Below, one piece after another: positions 7,356 to 12,692 of a DNA stretch of 12,692 nt. Every line of letters starts with the position of its first letter. The stretch's first letter is position 1. The notes beneath the pieces were generated by a model that was given only the letters and a program-made list of their open reading frames with translations, was not told where the DNA came from and searched no databases. This DNA is from Kaiparowitsia sp041742695 (lineage in GTDB: Bacteria; Cyanobacteriota; Cyanobacteriia; Elainellales; Elainellaceae): the NCBI GenBank assembly GCA_041742695.1, contig JBGTOF010000083.1, positions 1 through 12,692 of the forward strand. Reading direction: 5' to 3'. A program made the translations under genes and the position numbers.

Positions 7356-7515
7356 CCCCTATGAAAAATCCCCTGCCTTAATAGCAGAGGATTTTCAAAA
7401 AGTTAGGGGTTCCCCACAGCGCCGTCTTACCTCAGTTTTTGACCTGGATAAATCCAGGTGGGAATCCTGGCCCCGGTTTAAAGTTTCCAGGTCGTGCCTG
7501 GTTTACTGCCACCGG
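7356..7515 (-). other. Structured non-coding stretch, possible small RNA ending in a terminator hairpin
   Basis: Positions 7079-7680 carry no credible gene, but this part is rich in hairpins. ACCTGGAT/ATCCAGGT (7442-7449, 7452-7459) is a perfect palindromic stem. CCGGT (7473-7477) pairs with ACCGG (7511-7515) and encloses CCAGG/CCTGG (7487-7491, 7497-7501). GGGGTTCCCC lies at 7406-7415. At the left end a long stem (7362-7376 with 7384-7397), itself flanked by CCCCTA/TAGGGG (7356-7361, 7404-7409), is followed on the minus strand by GGGGATTTTTC, resembling a Rho-independent terminator. That order suggests a minus-strand RNA of about 160-200 nt ending near 7362. I compared it from memory with SRP RNA, tmRNA, RNase P RNA, 6S RNA and common riboswitches and could not match it. 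The strand and even the existence of a transcript are unproven. Confidence 0.35.
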
Positions 7516-7607
7516 AACAGCTTGGCTCCCGCATTCAAAAGGCATAGATCATAAAACATTATTGGCAGTCACCAACGCCGTAGTAGAACTTGCTTCATTG
7601 TAGCCAC

Positions 7608-7636
7608 TTCCCCCCGGAGTTCGGCAAGGGGGGGAA
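7608..7636. other. C/G-run hairpin in the NTRC-dnaK spacer
   Basis: TTCCCCCC (7608-7615) pairs with GGGGGGAA (7629-7636) around a 13-base loop that itself contains CCGGAGTTCGG. No T tract follows on either strand. The role is unknown; it could belong to the dnaK leader if transcription begins upstream. Confidence 0.3.
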
Positions 7637-7680
7637 TCTCAACTTGTCAGAAAATTAGGTTTTGTGATGATTTAGACAAC

Positions 7681-7776
7681 ATGAAGCCACACGAGGCAGA
7701 TTGGGTAAAGCTTGAACAGACTCAAGGCCAACGCTACGATATCGTCCGCTTAGCCAGACGCAACAAGATAGAATAG
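7681..7776 (+). CDS. Possible 31-residue ORF upstream of dnaK
   Basis: ATG at 7681 to TAG at 7774 encodes MKPHEADWVKLEQTQGQR then YDIVRLARRNKIE. The composition is protein-like (charged, amphipathic, no low-complexity bias) and it ends 49 bp before dnaK, but there is no ribosome binding site in front of the ATG. It could be a small protein, a leader peptide translated ahead of dnaK, or chance. A candidate promoter for dnaK falls inside it, which argues against it. I do not recognise the sequence. Confidence 0.25.
   Translation: MKPHEADWVKLEQTQGQRYDIVRLARRNKIE
7712..7740 (+). promoter_or_regulatory. Candidate dnaK promoter
   Basis: TTGAAC (7712-7717) and TACGAT (7735-7740) are spaced by exactly 17 bases; each matches four of six consensus positions. 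A start near 7747 would leave a leader of about 80 bases. An alternative -10, TAGAAT (7769-7774), lacks a -35. No CIRCE-type operator (TTAGCACTC-N9-GAGTGCTAA) is present. Confidence 0.3.
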
Positions 7777-7808
7777 ATTGGCAGTTCGCAACATTGGTAT
7801 AAAAGCGC

Positions 7809-7814
7809 GAGGAG
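7809..7814 (+). promoter_or_regulatory. Ribosome binding site fixing the dnaK start
   Basis: GAGGAG lies 11 bases before the ATG at 7826. It supports that ATG over the in-frame TTG at 7778, which would add 16 residues not seen in DnaK proteins. MGKVVGIDLGTTNS is the usual DnaK beginning. Confidence 0.75.
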
Positions 7815-7825
7815 TTTCGCAACGC

Positions 7826-10441
7826 ATGGGCAAGGTTGTAGGCATTGACTTGGGCACGACCAACTCAGTGGTTGCCGTAATGGAAGGTGGCAAACCCGTC
7901 GTGATTGCCAATGCAGAGGGAATGCGAACCACACCGTCGGTTGTCGCCTTTAGCAAAGAAGAAGAAATGCTAGTGGGGCAAATGGCGCGGCGGCAGTCGG
8001 TGCTCAACCCCCAAAACACCTTTTTTGGCGTCAAGCGATACATTGGCCGCCGCTTTAGCGAACTCAGCGCAGAGTCGAAGCGCGTGCCCTACACAATTCG
8101 CAAAGACGACGATGGCGGCGTTCGAATTAAGTGCCCCCGGCTAGAAAAAGAGTTTGCCCCTGAAGAAGTTGCAGCCATGGTGCTGCGGAAGCTGGCAGAT
8201 GAGGCCAGCCGCTATCTAGGGCAGACGGTTACCGGAGCCGTGATTACAGTTCCCGCTTACTTTAACGATTCTCAGCGGCAAGCCACGCGAGATGCGGGGC
8301 GCATCGCTGGGCTCGACGTGCTGCGCATCATTAACGAACCCACAGCGGCTTCGTTGGCGTACGGGCTAGATCGACGAGACAACCAAATCATTCTTGTCTT
8401 TGACCTAGGGGGCGGCACGTTCGACGTCTCTATTTTGGAAGTGGGCGATGGCGTATTTGAAGTCAAAGCCACCGCTGGCGACACTCAGCTAGGCGGCAAT
8501 GATTTTGATAAAAAAATCGTAGACTGGCTGGCAGAACAATTTCTAGAAGCAGAAGGTATTGATCTCCGACGAAATCGTCAGTCGTTGCAGCGGCTAACAG
8601 AAGCAGCAGAAAAGGCCAAGATTGAGCTGTCGGGGGTGAGTGTAACCGACATCAACCTACCCTTTATTACCGCCACGGCTGATGGCCCCAAGCATTTAGA
8701 AACCCGGCTGACGCGATCGCAGTTTGAAGGTATGTGTACCGATCTCCTGAGCCGACTGCGTGGCCCTGTGCGGCAAGCCCTGCGAGACACCGGGTTTATG
8801 CCTGACGAAATTGACGAAGTGGTGTTAGTGGGCGGCGGCTCGCGCATGCCCATGGTGAAGCAACTTGTACGTGCCTTTATTGATCGAGAACCCAGTGAAA
8901 ACGTTAACCCCGATGAAGCTGTGGCAATTGGGGCAGCTATTCAGGCAGGGATTCTCACCCAAGAGGTGGGAATGCGAGACATCTTGCTGCTGGATGTGAC
9001 GCCGCTCTCCGTAGGGTTAGAGACCATTGGCGGCGTGATGAAGAAGTTAATTCCCCGGAATACGACGATTCCCGTGCGGCGCTCAGACGTCTTTTCCACC
9101 TCCGAAAACAACCAGACCATGGTGGAAGTGCATGTCGTGCAGGGCGAGCGCGAGATGGCCTCAGACAATAAATCTCTGGGCCGCTTCAAGCTGATGGGGA
9201 TTCCCCCTGCCCCGCGTGGCGTGCCCCAGGTGCAGGTGTCTTTTGACATTGACGCCAATGGCATTCTGCAGGTAACGGCGGTCGATCGCACGACGGGACG
9301 GGAGCAGGGTATTACCATTCAGGGTGCGTCTACGCTAAGTGAGGGCGAAATTCAGCGGATGATCTTGGATGCGGATCGCAACGCCCAAGCTGACCGCGAA
9401 CGCCGTGAAAAAGTGGAAAAGCGAACCCGAGCTGAGGCCATGACCTACCAGGCAGAGCGCCAGCTGCGAGAAGTCGCGCTTGATTTTGGCATGCAGTTTG
9501 CCAGCGGCTATCGTCGCCGCATCGAAAATCTGATTCAAGAATTACGCGATGCGCTGAAGAAGGACGATGAGCGCGGGATTGATGTAGCTGAGTCAGACCT
9601 GCGGGATGCTCTCTACGAGCTGCAGCGAGAAGTCTACGAAATCAACCGCGAAGAGGAAGAGGAAGAAGGATTCTTTGGTTCCATCAAGCGGACGCTGTTT
9701 GGAGACGAGGATGATGACTTCCTTGCCTACGAAAATCCGCGCGATCGCTGGGATGAACGGGATCCTTGGAATAGCGGCCAAGCCCGTCGCGATAGCTGGG
9801 ATCGACCTGCGGCACGCGATAGCTGGGATCAGCCGCCTCGTCGCGATAGCTACGGACGAGACAGCTATAAACAGGGCGATGGCTATGGGCGCGATGGCCG
9901 TGATAGCTATGGGCGTGACGGCTATCGGCAAGACAGCTATGGACGCGATAGCTACACCGCAGATCCCTACGACAACCGCCGCCCCGCTGCCCGTCAAGAG
10001 AGCTGGAATGAACCAGTCGCAGATTCATGGGATGCACCTGCTCGGCGAGATATCCCGCCTCGTGATGCTGCGGTTCGAAATGATGCGCCGCCCCGCGATA
10101 TTCCACCTCGTGACATTCCGCCCCGGGATGAGTATGATCGGCGAGATGTGCGGCCTTCGCCCCCTGCGCTAGGGCGATCGCCCCAGCGCGATAGTTGGGA
10201 TGACGCGCCTCCCCCACGCCGACGCGACAGTTGGGATGACACAGCCGATAGCCGAGGCAGTCGCGATCGCCCCGCTCGAGGGACTGATCCCATGCGGGAT
10301 GACGTTCCGCCACGCCCAGCCAATGATCCTTATCGCACCCCGCCCCGCTCTGACTCACGCCGCCGATCAACGGCTGACGATCCAAACCGCTATGGCAGAG
10401 TCCGAGGCGAGTGGGATGACGACGACGATGACTGGCTGTAG
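7826..10441 (+). CDS. dnaK3: Hsp70 chaperone DnaK, DnaK3 type with long repetitive C-terminal tail
   Basis: An 871-residue ATP-dependent chaperone, clearly longer than the roughly 640 residues of ordinary DnaK. The ATPase domain (about 1-380) shows the three Hsp70 signatures: IDLGTTNS (6-13), FDLGGGTFDVSIL (about 192-204) and VLVGGGSRMPMVKQ (about 333-346). The linker LLLDVTPLS (about 387-395) leads to the substrate-binding domain and helical lid, to about 608. Then come a six-Glu run (609-614), GFFGSIKRTLFGDEDDD, and a disordered tail of about 240 residues built from RDSWD, RDSYG and IPPRD units, ending DDDDDDWL. Cyanobacteria carry several dnaK genes. The long tail and the following dnaJ point to DnaK3, reported in other cyanobacteria to be linked with thylakoid membranes. 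Client proteins are unknown. The frame is intact, and HIP1 sites and codon use match the neighbours. Confidence 0.95.
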   Translation: MGKVVGIDLGTTNSVVAVMEGGKPVVIANAEGMRTTPSVVAFSKEEEMLVGQMARRQSVLNPQNTFFGVKRYIGRRFSELSAESKRVPYTIRKDDDGGVRIKCPRLEKEFAPEEVAAMVLRKLADEASRYLGQTVTGAVITVPAYFNDSQRQATRDAGRIAGLDVLRIINEPTAASLAYGLDRRDNQIILVFDLGGGTFDVSILEVGDGVFEVKATAGDTQLGGNDFDKKIVDWLAEQFLEAEGIDLRRNRQSLQRLTEAAEKAKIELSGVSVTDINLPFITATADGPKHLETRLTRSQFEGMCTDLLSRLRGPVRQALRDTGFMPDEIDEVVLVGGGSRMPMVKQLVRAFIDREPSENVNPDEAVAIGAAIQAGILTQEVGMRDILLLDVTPLSVGLETIGGVMKKLIPRNTTIPVRRSDVFSTSENNQTMVEVHVVQGEREMASDNKSLGRFKLMGIPPAPRGVPQVQVSFDIDANGILQVTAVDRTTGREQGITIQGASTLSEGEIQRMILDADRNAQADRERREKVEKRTRAEAMTYQAERQLREVALDFGMQFASGYRRRIENLIQELRDALKKDDERGIDVAESDLRDALYELQREVYEINREEEEEEGFFGSIKRTLFGDEDDDFLAYENPRDRWDERDPWNSGQARRDSWDRPAARDSWDQPPRRDSYGRDSYKQGDGYGRDGRDSYGRDGYRQDSYGRDSYTADPYDNRRPAARQESWNEPVADSWDAPARRDIPPRDAAVRNDAPPRDIPPRDIPPRDEYDRRDVRPSPPALGRSPQRDSWDDAPPPRRRDSWDDTADSRGSRDRPARGTDPMRDDVPPRPANDPYRTPPRSDSRRRSTADDPNRYGRVRGEWDDDDDDWL
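9740..10415 (+). repeat. Degenerate short repeats encoding the DnaK tail
   Basis: Units related to CGCGATAGCTGGGAT and CGCGATAGCTACGG recur with irregular spacing, giving RDSWD four times and RDSY several times. A second cluster around 10040-10130 gives IPPRD-like units. The low-complexity DNA also opens long antisense frames, which are not genes. Such repeats can expand or shrink by slippage or recombination, so tail length should vary between strains. Confidence 0.75.
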
Positions 10442-10584
10442 AGGGCTCAAGTCGCGGTATGGTTTGAGGGCGATCGCCCCTTGTCATCCGTTGCCCCATG
10501 CTGCGCCAAGGATGCGCTCTAGAATCTCCTAAGTTCAAGATCCTGGCTTCAGGTTCTAAATTAACGAGGGTTGCAGGCTCCAAA

Positions 10585-10612
10585 TTTACAGAAGATTCAT
10601 ACGATCTATAGA
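10585..10612 (+). promoter_or_regulatory. Candidate dnaJ promoter in the dnaK-dnaJ gap
   Basis: TTTACA (10585-10590) and TATAGA (10607-10612) are spaced by 16 bases in the 228-bp gap. Transcription from it would start near 10619, leaving the ATG at 10670 as the start and excluding the GTG at 10619. It would allow dnaJ expression apart from dnaK. This is a pattern match only. Confidence 0.3.
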
Positions 10613-10669
10613 GTTTAAGTGGGGCTATCGATCGCCCCTGTCTCGTTTCCTCTTACCGTTGTCGGCGGA

Positions 10670-11614
10670 ATGCAAAACTTTCGGAACTATTACCAGATAT
10701 TGGGCGTTGCCAAAGAATCAACTCCAGAGGAGCTTAAGCGAGCCTATCGGCGATTAGCGCGGCAGTATCATCCTGATATGAACCCGGGCAACAATGCAGC
10801 TGAGGAGAAGTTTAAAGATATTGGCGAAGCCTACGAAGTGCTGTCTGATGCAAGCAGGCGCGCTCAGTATGACCAATACAGCCGATTTTGGAAGCAGAGT
10901 GGCTTTGGTGCAGCGGCACGCACGCGTCCCTGGGCTGGCACGCGCAAACCGCCAGATGAGGTGGACTTCAGCCAGTTCCGCGATTTCAATACCTTTGTTG
11001 ATCAGCTGCTAAATCGGCGAGACGAGGTCGCACCTGATTCCGTCAGCCGCGATCCGTTTCGCCCGGGTACAACCAAAACAGCCTATACGGTGCCCCGCCC
11101 CGCGCCAAAAAATGCCGAAGCCCGGCTCACCGTGCCGCTAGAAAAGGCATACAACGGAGGACGGGAGCGCATTCGCTTAGAAGATGGGCGATCGCTCGAA
11201 GTGAACATGCCGCCAGGGCTGCAAACCGGGCAGCGAATTCGGTTGAAAGGACAAGGCGTCAACGGCGGCGATTTGTTTCTCAAAATTGAGATTGCCCCCC
11301 ATGCGTTGTTTCGGGTAGAAGGGGCAGATGTGTATTGCCAGATTCCAGTCACACCCGTCGAAGCGGTACTGGGTGGCGCTATCGAGGTGCCGACTCTAGA
11401 CGGCCTGGTGAAGATGATGGTGCCTGCGGGAGTGCGCACCGGGCAAAAGCTGCGGATGGCGAACAAAGGATATACGCTTGACGGCAAGCGGGGCGACCAG
11501 ATTGTAGAAGTGCTGGTGCTGGTGCCGAAGGAAATTACCCCACCAGAGCGTGAACTTTACGAAAAGCTGCGCCAAGTAGAGACATTTAATCCCCGGGTTG
11601 ATCTGCTGGGTTAA
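10670..11614 (+). CDS. dnaJ: Type II (class B) J-domain co-chaperone
   Basis: A 314-residue J-protein that would stimulate ATP hydrolysis by the DnaK encoded just upstream and deliver substrates to it. The J domain covers about 1-70, starting MQNFRNYYQILGV, with the essential His-Pro-Asp at 34-36 and KFKDIGEAYEVLSD. A middle stretch with FWKQSGFG and several Arg/Pro follows. The C-terminal peptide-binding domains include ARLTVPLEKAYNGG, LEVNMPPGLQTGQRIRLKGQG, GGDLFLKIEIAPHALF, TPVEAVLGGAIEVPTLDG and VPAGVRTGQKLRMANKG. The zinc-finger CxxCxGxG repeats of type I DnaJ are missing. The ATG at 10670 is chosen because family members begin at about this residue; a GTG at 10619 would add 17 unconserved residues. 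The ribosome binding site (GGCGG) is poor and close. It pairs with the DnaK3-type gene, though 228 bp separate them. Confidence 0.93.
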   Translation: MQNFRNYYQILGVAKESTPEELKRAYRRLARQYHPDMNPGNNAAEEKFKDIGEAYEVLSDASRRAQYDQYSRFWKQSGFGAAARTRPWAGTRKPPDEVDFSQFRDFNTFVDQLLNRRDEVAPDSVSRDPFRPGTTKTAYTVPRPAPKNAEARLTVPLEKAYNGGRERIRLEDGRSLEVNMPPGLQTGQRIRLKGQGVNGGDLFLKIEIAPHALFRVEGADVYCQIPVTPVEAVLGGAIEVPTLDGLVKMMVPAGVRTGQKLRMANKGYTLDGKRGDQIVEVLVLVPKEITPPERELYEKLRQVETFNPRVDLLG

Positions 11615-11782
11615 GACCGTTATGCTAATGCCCCGCAGTTTGAGCGAAGCAGGGCCAGACGTATGCGCTGTGTACGATGTCCTAAACATATTGGACGATC
11701 GCTGGGAGGCGCAGCTTCTCAACAACTGTCTACTTGGGCAAGTCCGATAGGGGTTGAGCTGTTCTCAAACTGAGGTCAGAGG

Positions 11783-12692
11783 CTATTGTGCCCGGTTGAC
11801 CACCACTGAAATGATGAGGTAGTCGCTGGCAATCGCCATTCCTGCTGTGGTTGCAGGGCTAAACTCCCATTGCTGCACCAAGCAAGCGGCTAAGTCTGCA
11901 TAGTCTGCACTTCCTGAAGAATTGCGAACGGTCGTTCCGATCACGCGTCCCGAAGCGTCTACCGTGACTTGAATATCAACTTCAACCCCAAACCAGGGCA
12001 AGCTCTCGGGCTGAATCATGCAGTTTCCGGATTGAGTAGGGTCAGCCAAAAACGTGCGTGACGTATCCAGCACTTGCGCCGGAATCTCAGGGATATCCCG
12101 TGGATTTTCAGACTCGGGAACGGAGCGTGTGCCCACAATCGTAGCCACCAGGCTCGTGGGCATTGCATCGCCGCCGACTGCAACATCTGGGAGCACCCCA
12201 TCCGTTGGGTCTCCAGACGCAGGGCGATCGCCCCCATCGGGCTGATCAGGCAACCCCGCGGCCACATCCCCAGGGTCAGGGATGGCGGGTGGCAAGGGCA
12301 GGGGCTGAGAATCGGGAAAGGCTTCATCCGGCGGCTGACCTAATTCACCGGGCGTTTCTGGCGCAGTCGTATCAGGCGGAAACGGCTGCTGTGAGGGGTC
12401 TGCAGCCTCAGGAAACGGGGACTCAGGGAACTGGGACTCTGGAGTTTGAGATTCGGGAGCCCGAGATTCCGGCACTGCGGGCTGCGGCGGCAGGCTAAAG
12501 TCTAACCCCAGCGGCAGATTGGGCTGTGGATCAGGTTGCAGTTCTGGGTTAAGGGCGATCGCTCCGTCGGGTGCGGGCGCTGGATTCGGCAACGGGGCTG
12601 GCTGCGGTGCTGAGAACGCTTCGGGAGGGGCGCTCTCAGCATCAAATGTTGGTGGAATATCTGCAAACTGAGCGTCTGGTGTGGCCTCTGCC
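11783..12692 (-). CDS. Pro/Glu-rich protein with TonB-like C-terminal domain, N-terminus outside the window
   Basis: About 302 residues are visible and the frame stays open to the last base, so the TTG at 12592 is not the real start. The upstream two thirds are a long linker rich in Pro, Glu, Asp and Gln, including tandem PES units. The last 80 residues or so read GVEVDIQVTVDASGRVIG, TVRNSSGSADYADLA and CLVQQWEFSPATTAG. This matches the layout of TonB C-terminal domains (V-x-V-D-x-x-G-x-V, SSG, D-x-A, W-x-F-x-P-A), which reach across the periplasm to outer-membrane transporters. A TM anchor would be expected in the missing N-terminus. The Pro-rich linker suits a periplasm-spanning role, but no ExbB, ExbD or transporter gene is visible to confirm energy transduction. 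It converges with dnaJ across 168 bp. Other proteins with a TonB-like end domain are possible. Confidence 0.65.
   Translation of the reverse strand, partial: AEATPDAQFADIPPTFDAESAPPEAFSAPQPAPLPNPAPAPDGAIALNPELQPDPQPNLPLGLDFSLPPQPAVPESRAPESQTPESQFPESPFPEAADPSQQPFPPDTTAPETPGELGQPPDEAFPDSQPLPLPPAIPDPGDVAAGLPDQPDGGDRPASGDPTDGVLPDVAVGGDAMPTSLVATIVGTRSVPESENPRDIPEIPAQVLDTSRTFLADPTQSGNCMIQPESLPWFGVEVDIQVTVDASGRVIGTTVRNSSGSADYADLAACLVQQWEFSPATTAGMAIASDYLIISVVVNRAQ
12405..12475 (-). repeat. Tandem 15-bp repeat encoding xPESx units
   Basis: Four to five consecutive degenerate 15-bp units encode SRAPESQTPESQFPESPFPE in the linker of the TonB-like protein. The unit on the plus strand is of the form GAGATTCGGGAGCCC. 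The array is short and imperfect, and copy number may vary among relatives. Confidence 0.6.

Larger units (their letters stand above)
80..12563. repeat. HIP1 octamer palindromes scattered through the window
   Basis: GCGATCGC occurs 25 times, within genes and between them (for example 80-87, 144-151, 488-495, 678-685, 3000-3007, 12556-12563). About 0.2 copies would be expected at random. HIP1 overabundance is a known trait of many cyanobacterial genomes. Every main gene except psbK and the very short ORF carries or adjoins a copy, which argues against recent transfer of any block from outside cyanobacteria. Confidence 0.95.

Noticed and set aside
7327..7554. 75-codon plus-strand frame in the NTRC-dnaK spacer
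   Set aside because: No ribosome binding site, no recognisable motif, and it runs through the palindromic stems, which are better explained as RNA structure.
7605..7640. Minus-strand GCCGAACTC...GGAAGTGG resembling the conserved loop of 5S rRNA
   Set aside because: Only this short string matches; the closing helix and the rest of a 5S rRNA are absent.
7778..7825. TTG at 7778 as the dnaK start
   Set aside because: It would add 16 residues not found in DnaK, while the ATG at 7826 has a good ribosome binding site and gives the canonical N-terminus.
9593..10583. Long antisense frames opposite the dnaK tail (134 and 299 codons)
   Set aside because: They arise from the repetitive sense DNA; one reads as a monotonous run of IAIAP-type residues. 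They lack ribosome binding sites and family features.
10619..10669. GTG at 10619 as the dnaJ start
   Set aside because: The extra 17 residues are unlike any J-protein beginning, and the GTG coincides with the expected transcription start of a candidate promoter. It cannot be fully excluded because the site before 10670 is weak.
7190..11745. 13-base direct repeat CTTGGGCAAGTCC at 7190-7202 and 11733-11745
   Set aside because: One or two exact 13-mers shared by chance are expected in a window of this size, and the flanks do not continue the match.

Overview
The window is a piece of cyanobacterial chromosome. Three things show this. A psbK gene (photosystem II subunit) is present. A thioredoxin reductase with a fused thioredoxin domain (NTRC) is present, an architecture of oxygenic phototrophs. 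The HIP1 palindrome GCGATCGC occurs 25 times in 12.7 kb, against about 0.2 expected by chance. The DNA is moderately GC-rich; I cannot name a genus. No mobile element, CRISPR array, rRNA or recognisable tRNA is visible. The region reads as ordinary core chromosome rather than an island.

Layout, left to right. Positions 1-973 (minus) hold the front part of fmt, cut by the window edge, and a complete small psbK upstream of it, separated by a near-perfect hairpin. Positions 1096-3078 (minus) hold a likely two-gene unit: a RibD C-terminal-type reductase followed 45 bp later by a DUF482/FemAB-like acyltransferase-fold protein. Diverging from these, 3282-5312 (plus) encodes a membrane-bound sensor histidine kinase with a Cache-type outer domain; tandem 13-bp repeats lie just in front of it. 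It converges on NTRC (5696-7078, minus). The 383 bp between them contain several overlapping inverted repeats that can form alternative RNA folds.

Positions 7079-7825 are a long divergent intergenic region with more secondary structure and one doubtful 31-codon ORF. Then comes a plus-strand chaperone pair: dnaK (7826-10441), of the cyanobacterial DnaK3 type with a tail of about 240 residues rich in Arg-Asp, Ser, Tyr and Trp repeats, and a zinc-finger-less dnaJ (10670-11614). At the right edge, on the minus strand, is the C-terminal part of a Pro/Glu-rich protein ending in a TonB-like domain.

The clearest functional pairing is DnaK3 with its J-protein partner. NTRC uses NADPH to reduce targets such as 2-Cys peroxiredoxin. 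PsbK stabilises photosystem II, and Fmt formylates initiator tRNA. I did not find a convincing new multi-gene system. The parts most worth a second look are non-coding: the alternative-fold element at 5342-5514, the structured stretch at 7356-7515, and the repeats before the kinase gene.
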